This document shows positions 7,899 through 14,818 of a stretch of DNA of 16,423 bases, one piece after another. Origin of the DNA: Lachnospiraceae bacterium UBA1759 (lineage in GTDB: Bacteria; Bacillota; Clostridia; Lachnospirales; Lachnospiraceae); NCBI GenBank assembly GCA_002315555.1, contig DCHF01000002.1, positions 1 through 16,423 on the forward strand, given 5' to 3'. Made by a program: the position numbers and the translations under genes. Below the pieces are notes generated by a model, which was not told where the DNA came from, did no database searches, and saw nothing but the letters and a program-made list of their open reading frames with translations. Numbering within the stretch: the stretch's first letter is position 1; each line of letters opens with the position of its first letter.

Positions 7899-9125
7899 TC
7901 ACTCTTTTGCTTCCGGAAGCATTGCTCCCGCAAATATTACTCTTTTGACGTTGAAATCTTCGTCCACGAAGACCAGGTCTGCCTGCTTTCCCGCTTCTAT
8001 GGAACCGACCCGCCCGTACAGTCCCAGCGCCTTTGCTGCATTGGTGGAAGCCGCCTTGAAGGTCTCGCGCACACCTGCTCCGGTAGCGGCGCGGTAATTC
8101 TTCGCGCACTCACTCACCGTAAGCCTGGAGCCGAACAGCACGCCCGCACCCGTCACATTCAGGTCCTCCGCGCTGCGCAGATCTTCCGGCGGATACGCAG
8201 ACGGATCCACATCCCTTCGATTCCAGCAGGTACAGTCAGACACCAGAATGATCCGGTCCTCACCCGCCACACGCCGTGCCAGCCGCTGGCTGTGCTTTGT
8301 CACATGCGCCCCGCGGGAATCACAGACCAGCTCGTAATACAGTCCCGGAATGCCCAGCACCACATCGGAGACACAGTCCTGAGGATCGCCCGTGAAATCA
8401 AAGGCATGCATGCCCTGATAATTGCCCATGCCGTCAAACAGATGGGTGACGATGGTGACGCCGGCCTCCACCGCCCGCTCAATGTCCGCGGGCCCGGCAT
8501 CCGTATGACCGATGTCCATGACGACCCCGTGTTTCTGCAGTATCCGCTCCACGTCCCCTGCCCAGGGCATCTCCGGCGCATAGGTGCAGTGCCGCACAAG
8601 GCCGCACGCTTCCTCAAACAGCTGCTCAAACACCTCGTCGGAATACTTCCAGGCGAACTTCCGCCCCGCGCCCATGTGGGGATTGATAAACGGTCCTTCC
8701 AGATGAATACCGGCGATGCTGTTCCGCTGCTGCGGCCCGGTCTCCCCGCGGAGAGATGCTGCCTCATTTTCCCGGTACAGTTCCTTCGCCTGACGGATCA
8801 CATCAAGATACCCGCCAAGACGCAGGGAATAAGACGGCGATGGGGTGATCGTCGTGGTGCCGTGTTTTAAATGGGCGGCAGCCACACTCCTTAAGTCCCG
8901 CAGAATGTCGAAATCCTCCCCGCCCCGGCTGTAGCCGTGCACGTGCTCATCGATGAAACCGGGACCCACGTAAAGACCCTGCGCGTCGATGATCTCAGCC
9001 CCCGCAGGGATCAGGTCCGCCCGGTCCTTCTGCAGGACACGCAGGATCTTATCCCCTTCCGTCAGCAGGATCCCTTCCCGGATCTCCTCCGGAAAGACAA
9101 GTTTTCCATGAATGATTGCCTTCAT
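7899..9125 (-). CDS. nagA: N-acetylglucosamine-6-phosphate deacetylase-like amidohydrolase
   Basis: A 408-residue metal-dependent amidohydrolase with the NagA layout: PGFIDEHVHG (55-64, metal ligands H61 and H63), GIHLEGPFINPHMGAG (139-154, E143), GHTDAGPADIERAVEAGVT (206-224, H207), THLFDGM (227-233, H228), ILVSD (293-297, catalytic D297), and the family's closing GRVGSIEAGKQADLVFVD (371-388). NagA removes acetate from GlcNAc-6-phosphate in the cytoplasm to feed amino-sugar breakdown and wall recycling. Some positions differ from textbook NagA: THLFN is THLFD and the usual ADGIHV loop reads CDSRGAHV, so a related substrate is possible. The ATG has no clear Shine-Dalgarno; an in-frame TAA lies 12 nt before it, so no longer start exists. 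No nagB is seen nearby. It is divergent from the CBM9-like gene. Confidence 0.78.
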   Translation of the reverse strand: MKAIIHGKLVFPEEIREGILLTEGDKILRVLQKDRADLIPAGAEIIDAQGLYVGPGFIDEHVHGYSRGGEDFDILRDLRSVAAAHLKHGTTTITPSPSYSLRLGGYLDVIRQAKELYRENEAASLRGETGPQQRNSIAGIHLEGPFINPHMGAGRKFAWKYSDEVFEQLFEEACGLVRHCTYAPEMPWAGDVERILQKHGVVMDIGHTDAGPADIERAVEAGVTIVTHLFDGMGNYQGMHAFDFTGDPQDCVSDVVLGIPGLYYELVCDSRGAHVTKHSQRLARRVAGEDRIILVSDCTCWNRRDVDPSAYPPEDLRSAEDLNVTGAGVLFGSRLTVSECAKNYRAATGAGVRETFKAASTNAAKALGLYGRVGSIEAGKQADLVFVDEDFNVKRVIFAGAMLPEAKE

Positions 9126-9289
9126 AATGATGACATTTTACCACGCAAACCATATAATAGGAAGCAAATCGGCAGACAGCCGGACAGATCTCCGAAACCC
9201 GGAGAAACAGGCCCGGGGAAACAGCGGTCACGCCGAAGAAGGAGGAACTGCAGGCACGTCACGAAACAGGACTGCCTGTAACAGAGAAT

Positions 9290-9898
9290 ATGAAAGAATA
9301 CAGCATCGTACGCAAAACCGGCTGGGAAAATGTTCCCGCCCTGGAGATCTCGGAATCTCCCCTTCCCCTCAAGGCAGACATCCGCGCAAAAGCACAGATC
9401 TGCTACGACGATGAAAAACTCTATGTGCGTCTCATCGCCCACGAGGAGAATATCCGCGCGACCTATACTGACAGCGTGACGTCCCAGCCCTGCGAGGATT
9501 CCTGCATGGAATTCTTCTTCAGCCCCGACAACAGCCAGAAAAAGTATTTCAATATCGAGATGAACCCCAACTGCGCCATGTATCTCGGCATCGGATGCCG
9601 TCCGGACGGTCTTCAGCTGTTCCGTCTCGACAAGACTGATACCCCCTTCGATTTCAAACCGGAGGCTGTACGCACGGAAGACGGCTGGCAGCTCACCTAC
9701 GAGATCCCGTACACATTCATCCGTTACTTCTTCCCCGCATTCGACCCGAAGCCCGGCACGTACATCATGGCCAACTGCTATAAGTGCGGCGACAAATGCA
9801 AACCCATGCACCTGCTTTCCTGGTCGCCGGTCGATCTGGGCATCGGCGACTGCGCTTTCCATAACCCGGAGTGCTTCGGCAAAATGATCTTTGCGTAA
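9290..9898 (+). CDS. Carbohydrate-binding family 9-like protein (CBM9/DOMON-like)
   Basis: A 202-residue protein matching the CBM9-like beta-sandwich often found as a stand-alone protein in Clostridia: a core strand pattern KAQICYDDEKLYVRLIAHEENIRA (residues ~34-57), then CEDSCMEFFFSPD (68-80), YFNIEMNPNCAMYLG (86-100), and DGWQLTYEIPYTFI. It most likely binds a sugar or glycoside. There is no signal peptide, so it appears cytoplasmic, which is unusual for a glycan-binding module. The ATG has only a weak AGAGA site; a better AAGGAGG at 9238-9244 lies about 45 nt upstream with no in-frame ATG/GTG/TTG placed to use it. It is divergent from the nagA-like gene, consistent with shared carbohydrate use, and 60 nt before the next gene. 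Confidence 0.75.
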   Translation: MKEYSIVRKTGWENVPALEISESPLPLKADIRAKAQICYDDEKLYVRLIAHEENIRATYTDSVTSQPCEDSCMEFFFSPDNSQKKYFNIEMNPNCAMYLGIGCRPDGLQLFRLDKTDTPFDFKPEAVRTEDGWQLTYEIPYTFIRYFFPAFDPKPGTYIMANCYKCGDKCKPMHLLSWSPVDLGIGDCAFHNPECFGKMIFA

Positions 9899-9958
9899 GC
9901 CGTCCGGATAACAGCTTTACCAACTGTCCCCCATCGGAGGGGCTTGTGTGCGATTTTA

Positions 9959-11047
9959 ATGAAACCAGTTTATTTTGCTCCCCTGGAGGGGATCGGAAAT
10001 CATATCTACCGCGGCGTGTTCGCACGCCACTATTCCGGCGTGGACCGCTTTTACACGCCCTTTATTGATATCAATTCCGACGGCGGCATGAAAAACCGCA
10101 GCAAAAACGATATCCTTCCGGAAAACAACGAAGGCATCTGCCTTATCCCGCAGGTCCTTACGAAAAATGCCGATGCTTTGGGCGAAGCCAGCAGATACAT
10201 CGCCGGTCTCGGATATACGGAGATCAATCTGAACATGGGCTGCCCTTCCGCCACCGTGACGAAAAAAGGCAAAGGATCCGGGATGCTTGCCGATACCGAC
10301 AGTCTGGACCGTTTTCTGGAAAAGGCCTTCACGGTCAGCTGTACAAAACTCTCCGTCAAAATGCGCATCGGCATCAGCAATGAAACCGAATGGGAAGGCC
10401 TGATGGAAGTGCTGAACCGCTATCCTCTTTCCGAACTCATCGTCCATCCCCGCCTGATGACGCAGGTCTATGAAGGCAGCATCCACGAGGATATTTTCCG
10501 GAAGATCTATGAAGTCTCCAAAGCACCGGTCTGCCTGAACCCGGGCATCCGCTCTGCCGATGACTTTCTCCGTTTTGAACGTTCCTACCCCGGCCTGACC
10601 GGTCTGATGATCGGCCGCGGTCTGGTCGCGAATCCCGCGCTGGCGGAGGAGATCCGGTCGGTTCAGGGGATCTTGCCGTCAGGGACAGTCACTTCCTCCG
10701 ACTGCGTCGGCGTCAGAGAGCAGTCCCGGTTGTTTCAGGGGATTTCGTCGTCAGGGACAGTCACTTCCTCCGACTGCGTCGGCGTCAGAGAGCAGTCCCG
10801 TGACTTCCGAAATCAGCTAACAGGGAACGTCCCTCCTGTTCGAAAACGGTTCCGTGCGTTCCATGACGACCTGCTGGAGGCATACCGGGGCGTTCTCTTC
10901 GGTGAAACGCCCGTCCTGCACAAAATGAAGGAACTCTGGGACTTCTGGGAACTTGAAATACCTCTTGAACCGAAACTGAAAAAAGCACTTTCCAAGGCAT
11001 CTTCAGTAAGCGAATACCAAACCGTCATCCGGCAGATCCTTTCCTGA
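9959..11047 (+). CDS. dus: tRNA-dihydrouridine synthase with repeat-derived insertion
   Basis: A flavin-dependent TIM-barrel enzyme that reduces uridine to dihydrouridine in tRNA. With the ATG at 9959 it is 362 residues and starts MKPVYFAPLEG, the typical Dus N-terminus. The catalytic cysteine is C95 in NMGCPSATVTKKGKGSGML. Further markers are SVKMRIG (132-138), VHPRLMTQVYEG (162-173), NPGIRSADDF and GLMIGRGLVANPALAEEIR (215-233). The C-terminal helical domain restarts at RFRAFHDDLLEAYR (297-310) with the conserved KMKELWDFW. Between 234 and 296 most of the linker is a repeat insert: two 24-residue repeats (235-258, 259-282) plus a short hairpin-encoded piece. An in-frame TTG at 9944 is just 1 nt after GGAGGGG (9936-9942), too close to serve; the ATG has a rather long 16-nt spacing. 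The frame is intact, so activity is plausible but unproven. Confidence 0.88.
   Translation: MKPVYFAPLEGIGNHIYRGVFARHYSGVDRFYTPFIDINSDGGMKNRSKNDILPENNEGICLIPQVLTKNADALGEASRYIAGLGYTEINLNMGCPSATVTKKGKGSGMLADTDSLDRFLEKAFTVSCTKLSVKMRIGISNETEWEGLMEVLNRYPLSELIVHPRLMTQVYEGSIHEDIFRKIYEVSKAPVCLNPGIRSADDFLRFERSYPGLTGLMIGRGLVANPALAEEIRSVQGILPSGTVTSSDCVGVREQSRLFQGISSSGTVTSSDCVGVREQSRDFRNQLTGNVPPVRKRFRAFHDDLLEAYRGVLFGETPVLHKMKELWDFWELEIPLEPKLKKALSKASSVSEYQTVIRQILS
10662..10728 (+). repeat. Long palindromic repeat, copy F, inside dus
   Basis: First of two near-identical units spaced exactly 72 bp (24 codons), from TTCAGGGGAT to CAGTCCCG. It contains the hairpin CCGAC-TGC-GTCGG (10698-10710) nested between GGGACAG and CAGTCCC. 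It matches intergenic copy E in the same plus-strand orientation. Confidence 0.9.
10734..10812 (+). repeat. Long palindromic repeat, copy G, inside dus
   Basis: Second tandem unit, 72 bp after copy F. From TCAGGGACAG to CAGTCCCG the two are identical. Copy G also carries the extension TGACTTCCGAAA shared with copy E, which copy F lacks. That suggests F and G derive from an E-like element that duplicated after insertion. Confidence 0.9.
10819..10840 (+). repeat. Short GGGACG-type hairpin, copy H, inside dus
   Basis: AACAGG (10819-10824) pairs perfectly with CCTGTT (10835-10840) around GAACGTCCCT. The AACGTCCCTCC core is the one in copy B, but both arms are different and still complementary. 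It encodes residues near QLTGNVPPV in the Dus insert. Confidence 0.7.
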
Positions 11048-11099
11048 ATTCCAGTATCCGCTCCGTCTGAAAAAACCACAACCGAGAAAAGGAGATCAT

Positions 11100-12347
11100 A
11101 TGAGAGCCTACGAACGATTCTTAAACTACATCACCTACGACACCCAGTCCGATGAGAGCAGCGAGACCTGCCCCTCCACCGCCAAACAGAAAGATCTTGG
11201 CGCGCTGCTGGTAAAAGAACTGAAAGAGATCGGCGCGGAGAACGTCTTCATGGACGAATTCGGCTATATTTATGCCACCGTCCCCGCTTCCGAAGGCGCG
11301 GAAAAGGCACCCGTTCTCTGCTTCTGCTCCCATATGGACACGGCTCAGGAGATGCCCGGCAAAGTCACCAATGCCCGCATCATCAATAACTACGACGGCA
11401 GCGACATCGTCCTCAACGAAGCGGAAGGTATCGTTACCGATGTGAAGAGCTTTCCGCAGCTTTCCGAATGTATCGGCGATGATCTGATCGTCACCGACGG
11501 AACCACCCTGCTGGGCGCCGACGATAAGGCCGGCATTGCCGCCATTATGTGCGCTGCCGAAGCGTGGATCAGCGATAACCGTGCCTCCGTCCGCAACCCG
11601 AAGCTTGCCCATCCCGAGATCCGCATCCTGTTCACGCCCGATGAGGAGATCGGCCGCGGCCCCGACCATGCCGACATGAAGAAAGTAAATGCCGCCTACG
11701 GTTTCACGGTCGACGGCACCGGTGTGGACCACCTGCAGTACGAATGCTTCCAGGCTGCCGCCGGCTATGTAAAGATCCACGGAACATCCGTCCATCCCGG
11801 TTCCTCCTTCGGCATCATGAAAAATGCCGCCCTGCTAGCCATGGAATTCCAGTCCATGCTGCCGGTCTATGAAAACCCCGCAGCTACAAAAGACCGCATG
11901 GGCTTTTTCCACCTGACCGGCATGACCGGCACCGTGGACAACGCCGAGATGTACTACATCCTGAGAGACCACGACCGCAGCATCCTGGAGCACCGCAAAG
12001 ATGTTTTCCGTAAAATTGCGGAGCTGATGAACCTCAAATACGGGGAGAACACCGTAACGGCGGAGATCACCGACAGCTATCCCAACATGATCGAATACAT
12101 CCTTCCGAAATACCCCTTCCTGCTGGATGCGGCAAGGGAAGCGATCCGGGAAGCCGGCTATGAGCCGAAAGAGACACCGGTCCGCGGCGGCACCGACGGC
12201 GCCCGGTTCTCCGAAATGGGAATGCCCTGCCCCAACTTAAGCGTCGGCGGATACTACTGCCACGGCGCCCACGAATTCGCCTCCATCCAGAAGATGGACA
12301 GTGTGGTTACGATCATCGAAGGCACAGCGGCAAGGCTGGCGAAGTAA
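11100..12347 (+). CDS. pepT: Peptidase T (tripeptidase, M20B family)
   Basis: A 415-residue cytoplasmic zinc aminopeptidase that cleaves the N-terminal residue from tripeptides. All metal and catalytic motifs of M20B are present: CSHMDTA (76-82, ligand H78 and catalytic D80), LLGADDKAGIA (137-147, bridging D141), TPDEEIGRGPDH (179-190, E182/E183), FTVDGTG (202-208, ligand D205), HGTSVHPGSS, and the closing GGTDGARFSEMGMPCPNLSVGGYYCHGAHEF with the last His ligand. The length is normal. The ATG has AAAGGAG at 7-nt spacing. It lies 52 nt after dus with no terminator between, so read-through from dus is likely. It fits with the M29 aminopeptidase and amino-acid importer on the other strand as peptide/amino-acid use. 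Confidence 0.96.
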   Translation: MRAYERFLNYITYDTQSDESSETCPSTAKQKDLGALLVKELKEIGAENVFMDEFGYIYATVPASEGAEKAPVLCFCSHMDTAQEMPGKVTNARIINNYDGSDIVLNEAEGIVTDVKSFPQLSECIGDDLIVTDGTTLLGADDKAGIAAIMCAAEAWISDNRASVRNPKLAHPEIRILFTPDEEIGRGPDHADMKKVNAAYGFTVDGTGVDHLQYECFQAAAGYVKIHGTSVHPGSSFGIMKNAALLAMEFQSMLPVYENPAATKDRMGFFHLTGMTGTVDNAEMYYILRDHDRSILEHRKDVFRKIAELMNLKYGENTVTAEITDSYPNMIEYILPKYPFLLDAAREAIREAGYEPKETPVRGGTDGARFSEMGMPCPNLSVGGYYCHGAHEFASIQKMDSVVTIIEGTAARLAK

Positions 12348-12372
12348 AAAGCACCCGGTGAACCATCACAAC

Positions 12373-12501
12373 ATGTCCGGACCTTCCGTGCAGATCGCTG
12401 CAATCGACAATGAGGATGATTTGAAAATCCACTGCCGGAAGGTGCACGACATTGTTAAGCCGGATTGTGTGCGCGGTAAGATGATTTTGCCCACCAGGTA
12501 A
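12373..12501 (+). CDS. Possible 42-residue ORF or gene remnant after pepT
   Basis: An open frame starts at ATG 12373 and gives a soluble, charged peptide (AIDNEDDLKIHCRK...VRGKMILPTR) with balanced composition, as in real proteins. I do not recognise it. There is no good ribosome binding site before the ATG. The opposite strand is also open here (12313-12516). It may be a remnant at the boundary of the accessory region, or chance. Confidence 0.2.
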   Translation: MSGPSVQIAAIDNEDDLKIHCRKVHDIVKPDCVRGKMILPTR

Positions 12502-12561
12502 AAATCCGCTTGACATTCACAAGAAATATAATCCGTAACAGTGAAAGAATTGAGGCAGCAA

Positions 12562-13593
12562 ATGGCGCAGTCGCTTTTAGCACATTTATATTCAAGGATC
12601 CGGGGATCACAGGAAGATGTTGCAACGTATTCCATACAATACATCCTTTCGCAGTCGGAACCCCTTAATAACTCATTCATCCGGCTGATTTCGTCGAAGC
12701 TGAAGATCGACACGAAGAAGATGCACTTCATCTGCCAGGCGGTTGGGGAGAACCAGGAACGACCCGATATGGCGGGAATCGATCCCAAAGGAAACGAGCT
12801 GGTGCTCGGTGAGGCAAAGTTCTATGCGGGACTCACGGTGAATCAACCGAATACCTATCTGGACAGAATCATTGAAAACGGTGGGCTGGGTCTGTTCTTC
12901 ATCTGTCCCAAAAAAAGAAAGTCCTCCCTGTGGAGAAAAATTGTAGAAAGCTGTGAAGGGCGGGCAATTGCGGACGAACAGGATGATTTTGTTCGAATTG
13001 ACGGGGTTCCAATGACCATCTTGACCTGGGACGAGATTCTTTTAGATCTTTATAACACAGCAAGTATTTCTGCCACGGACCTTGTTTCCGATATAGGACA
13101 GCTCAAGGGTTTTTGTGACCAGATGGACAGTACCGCATTTATTCCGTTTGAGCCGGAGGACTTCGGTCCGGACATGGCAAGAAAGACGGAACGGTATTAC
13201 GAGGTTGTGGATGCGACGATCGACAGGCTCTGTGAGATGAAAGAACTCAAGGCTTCCAAAAAAGGGCTAAAGGCGGCACCCAGTCGCAGGGGATACGCCC
13301 GATACATCTTTCTGCCGAAGTATGGCGTAGGTGTGCAATACAACTGGCAGTACTGGATGGATTCCGATGCTGAGGTTCCGCTTTGGTTAAGCATTGGAGA
13401 TGAAAATTGGGAAATAACTCCGAAGATTCAACGATTATTTGACAGCGTCCCCCAGTCGGAGAAATACGATCCGGACTACCATCCTGTATTTGCTCTCCAC
13501 ATCCCGACGAATGCAACGCTTGACGAAATCACGGAATCACTCTGCAGACAGATCGTTGCTTATCTCGATAGGCTTAAAGGAAAGAATGCTTAA
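12562..13593 (+). CDS. PD-(D/E)XK nuclease-like protein of unknown role
   Basis: A 343-residue soluble protein. Residues 68-86 carry a PD-(D/E)XK-type core: RPDMAGID, a turn, then ELVLGEAK, so D69 or D74 with E84-x-K86 form the expected metal site. It is preceded by a helical region (Q17 onward) and followed by TYLDRI and LGLFFICP, consistent with the restriction-endonuclease-like fold. The C-terminal ~150 residues hold YGVGVQYNWQYWM and PVFALHIPTNATLDEI and are not recognised. I chose ATG 12562 because TGAGG lies 6-7 nt upstream; GTG 12541 would add seven residues but has no ribosome site. A TATAAT at 12527-12532 may be its -10 box; the nearby TTGACA (12510-12515) is only 11 nt away, too close. 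Such folds serve in restriction, repair or phage defence; the role here is inferred. Its base composition is more AT-rich than the upstream genes. Confidence 0.65.
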   Translation: MAQSLLAHLYSRIRGSQEDVATYSIQYILSQSEPLNNSFIRLISSKLKIDTKKMHFICQAVGENQERPDMAGIDPKGNELVLGEAKFYAGLTVNQPNTYLDRIIENGGLGLFFICPKKRKSSLWRKIVESCEGRAIADEQDDFVRIDGVPMTILTWDEILLDLYNTASISATDLVSDIGQLKGFCDQMDSTAFIPFEPEDFGPDMARKTERYYEVVDATIDRLCEMKELKASKKGLKAAPSRRGYARYIFLPKYGVGVQYNWQYWMDSDAEVPLWLSIGDENWEITPKIQRLFDSVPQSEKYDPDYHPVFALHIPTNATLDEITESLCRQIVAYLDRLKGKNA

Positions 13594-13712
13594 AAGTGCA
13601 GTATACGGCTAATACAAAAAGAATCTTCAGTGTGCGCAGTAAGGTTTTTTTCCTTGCAAAGACATATATTGGATCACTTTAAACTTCCAACTCCAGAAAA
13701 TGAAAAACCAAA

Positions 13713-14435
13713 TCACTGAGAAGCTGTATTTAACCACTCACACACCGCATTCACAAAGTCTTCTCTCTTCTTTCGTTCCGGATGCCCTGTCCGAAGGACG
13801 TTGATTCGGTCACCACCAATGACCGCATCTGCACAAAGCCAGGGAACACTCTTTGCCCCTATTATCCTCTCTCCATACTGTCGCTTTTCAAAAGAATCAA
13901 ATACCTGTGGAATAAAAGAATCGTATGTCAATGCAGTATAAAAAACGATGTTTGTCGGCTGAATGATTTCAATTTCTTTCCGCAACACTTGCAGATCCAG
14001 AATACATATCTTTTTAACATCATCAGATGTAGTATCTCTCCCGCTGGAATCATTGCATTTAACAATATTTGTGAAAGCTATGTGCTCACAGGAATTGTCT
14101 CCGAATATCCTTTCGGTTATTTCTTTCGTATACCTCCAATATGGATAGCCCTTATTCCAAAGCCGCATCCTTGTATCCTCAAATGTATTCTGATAGGTAT
14201 GATATTTATTTCCCGGATTGTCACGTGCGTTTTTACCTATAAAAAGGATCCGCTTATCCTCTTCATTAAACTTCTCTCCTACCAACCAACAACCAATCGG
14301 ACCAGAAAGATTCCTTCCTTCTCTGCATTGTCTGCACAAAGAGCATTCTCCCAGATTTAGCCTATCATAAAGCCGCAATATCTCTTTTTCCGTTTGGTTG
14401 TAATAATCCACCGTCTTTTTGTACTCCCTCAGCAT
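13713..14435 (-). CDS. Divergent uracil-DNA glycosylase superfamily-like protein
   Basis: A 240-residue soluble protein with a layout like family-4/5 uracil-DNA glycosylases. ILFIGKNARDNPG (63-75) occupies the place of the GxxPG motif, FTNIVKCND (121-129) resembles the family TNxVKC strand, C144 follows in the DDVKKIC helix, EIIQPTNIVFYTAL (156-169) matches the LxxxxPxxIvxLG strand, and VLRTGHPERK (213-222) resembles the closing HPS motif with H218. Cysteines C31, C34, C37 and C49 near the N-terminus plus C127 and C144 could bind an Fe-S cluster or zinc. The catalytic loop is atypical, so true uracil excision is uncertain; it may be a relative with another nucleic-acid or nucleotide substrate. 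The ATG has AAGGA 7 nt upstream. It converges on the nuclease-like gene, with 119 nt between and no clear terminator. Confidence 0.5.
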   Translation of the reverse strand: MLREYKKTVDYYNQTEKEILRLYDRLNLGECSLCRQCREGRNLSGPIGCWLVGEKFNEEDKRILFIGKNARDNPGNKYHTYQNTFEDTRMRLWNKGYPYWRYTKEITERIFGDNSCEHIAFTNIVKCNDSSGRDTTSDDVKKICILDLQVLRKEIEIIQPTNIVFYTALTYDSFIPQVFDSFEKRQYGERIIGAKSVPWLCADAVIGGDRINVLRTGHPERKKREDFVNAVCEWLNTASQ

Positions 14436-14437
14436 TC

Positions 14438-14687
14438 CGATTCCTTGACTTCAACACGCTTTCCCCTTGTAATTGATGCCGCAAAGAGTCCAGGATCCAA
14501 CATTGTCCGCTTCAGTCTTTCCAAGCGCCTTAGTCACGATGTATTCGGCGATCTTGTCCTGCAGGTCGAAACGGTCGCAGAAATGCCAGCGCCAGAAATC
14601 GAACACGTCAAGTTCAATCGGATTGCCGTCTTTGGTAAAATTTTCTGAGCCGGTAAGTTTTTTGAATTCCTTAGTCATAATTGTCAT
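14438..14687 (-). pseudogene. Truncated, frameshifted gene remnant (PD-(D/E)XK-like N-terminal half)
   Basis: The reading frame from ATG 14687 (or ATG 14678) gives 78 residues ending ...WTLCGINYKGKAC. The segment ELDVFDFWRWHFCDRFDLQDKIAEYIV looks like a real conserved domain start. Just before the stop, the minus strand reads AAGGGGAAAGCGTG. Removing one A from AAA continues the frame as KGKRVEVKESEC, which ends in the EVK signature of a PD-(D/E)XK nuclease strand. I infer a 1-nt insertion plus loss of the C-terminal part, with the junction at the start of the UDG-like gene. I recall similar longer proteins reading GKRIEVKE at this point, but that is from memory. There is no good ribosome binding site. 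Alternatively it is a real 78-residue protein. Confidence 0.5.
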
Positions 14688-14818
14688 AAGGAGCTGAATA
14701 TTCCCAGGTTGTCTGAATCAATATCAAGGGTTGATTATGTCTTTGACGGACTTTTTCCAATTGTATTGTATCCATGCACAGGTTCTTTTTCTTAGAGATG
14801 TTTATCGCATGTTCAATA

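Noticed and set aside
7845..8870. 341-codon plus-strand frame opposite the nagA-like gene
   Set aside because: Composition is rich in His, Arg and Pro without any motif; the minus-strand NagA frame explains the sequence.
9122..9862. 246-codon minus-strand frame opposite the CBM9-like gene
   Set aside because: Antisense shadow; it overlaps the nagA start and the plus-strand protein shows recognisable CBM9-like strands.
10662..10812. CRISPR-like array in dus
   Set aside because: Only two tandem units with no distinct spacers; they are coding, palindromic and match an intergenic dispersed repeat.
12510..12532. TTGACA and TATAAT before the nuclease-like gene as a promoter
   Set aside because: Both boxes are perfect but only 11 nt apart, too close for normal sigma-A use; at most the TATAAT acts with another -35.
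13594..13712. Terminator between the convergent nuclease-like and UDG-like genes (AAGG-T7-CCTT near 13641)
   Set aside because: The stem is only four base pairs around a T-run; not convincing as a terminator.
14671..14775. 34-codon minus-strand frame MDTIQLEKVRQRHN...
   Set aside because: Weak ribosome site, overlaps the start of the remnant at 14687 and has no recognised motif; could be leftover coding DNA but support is too thin.
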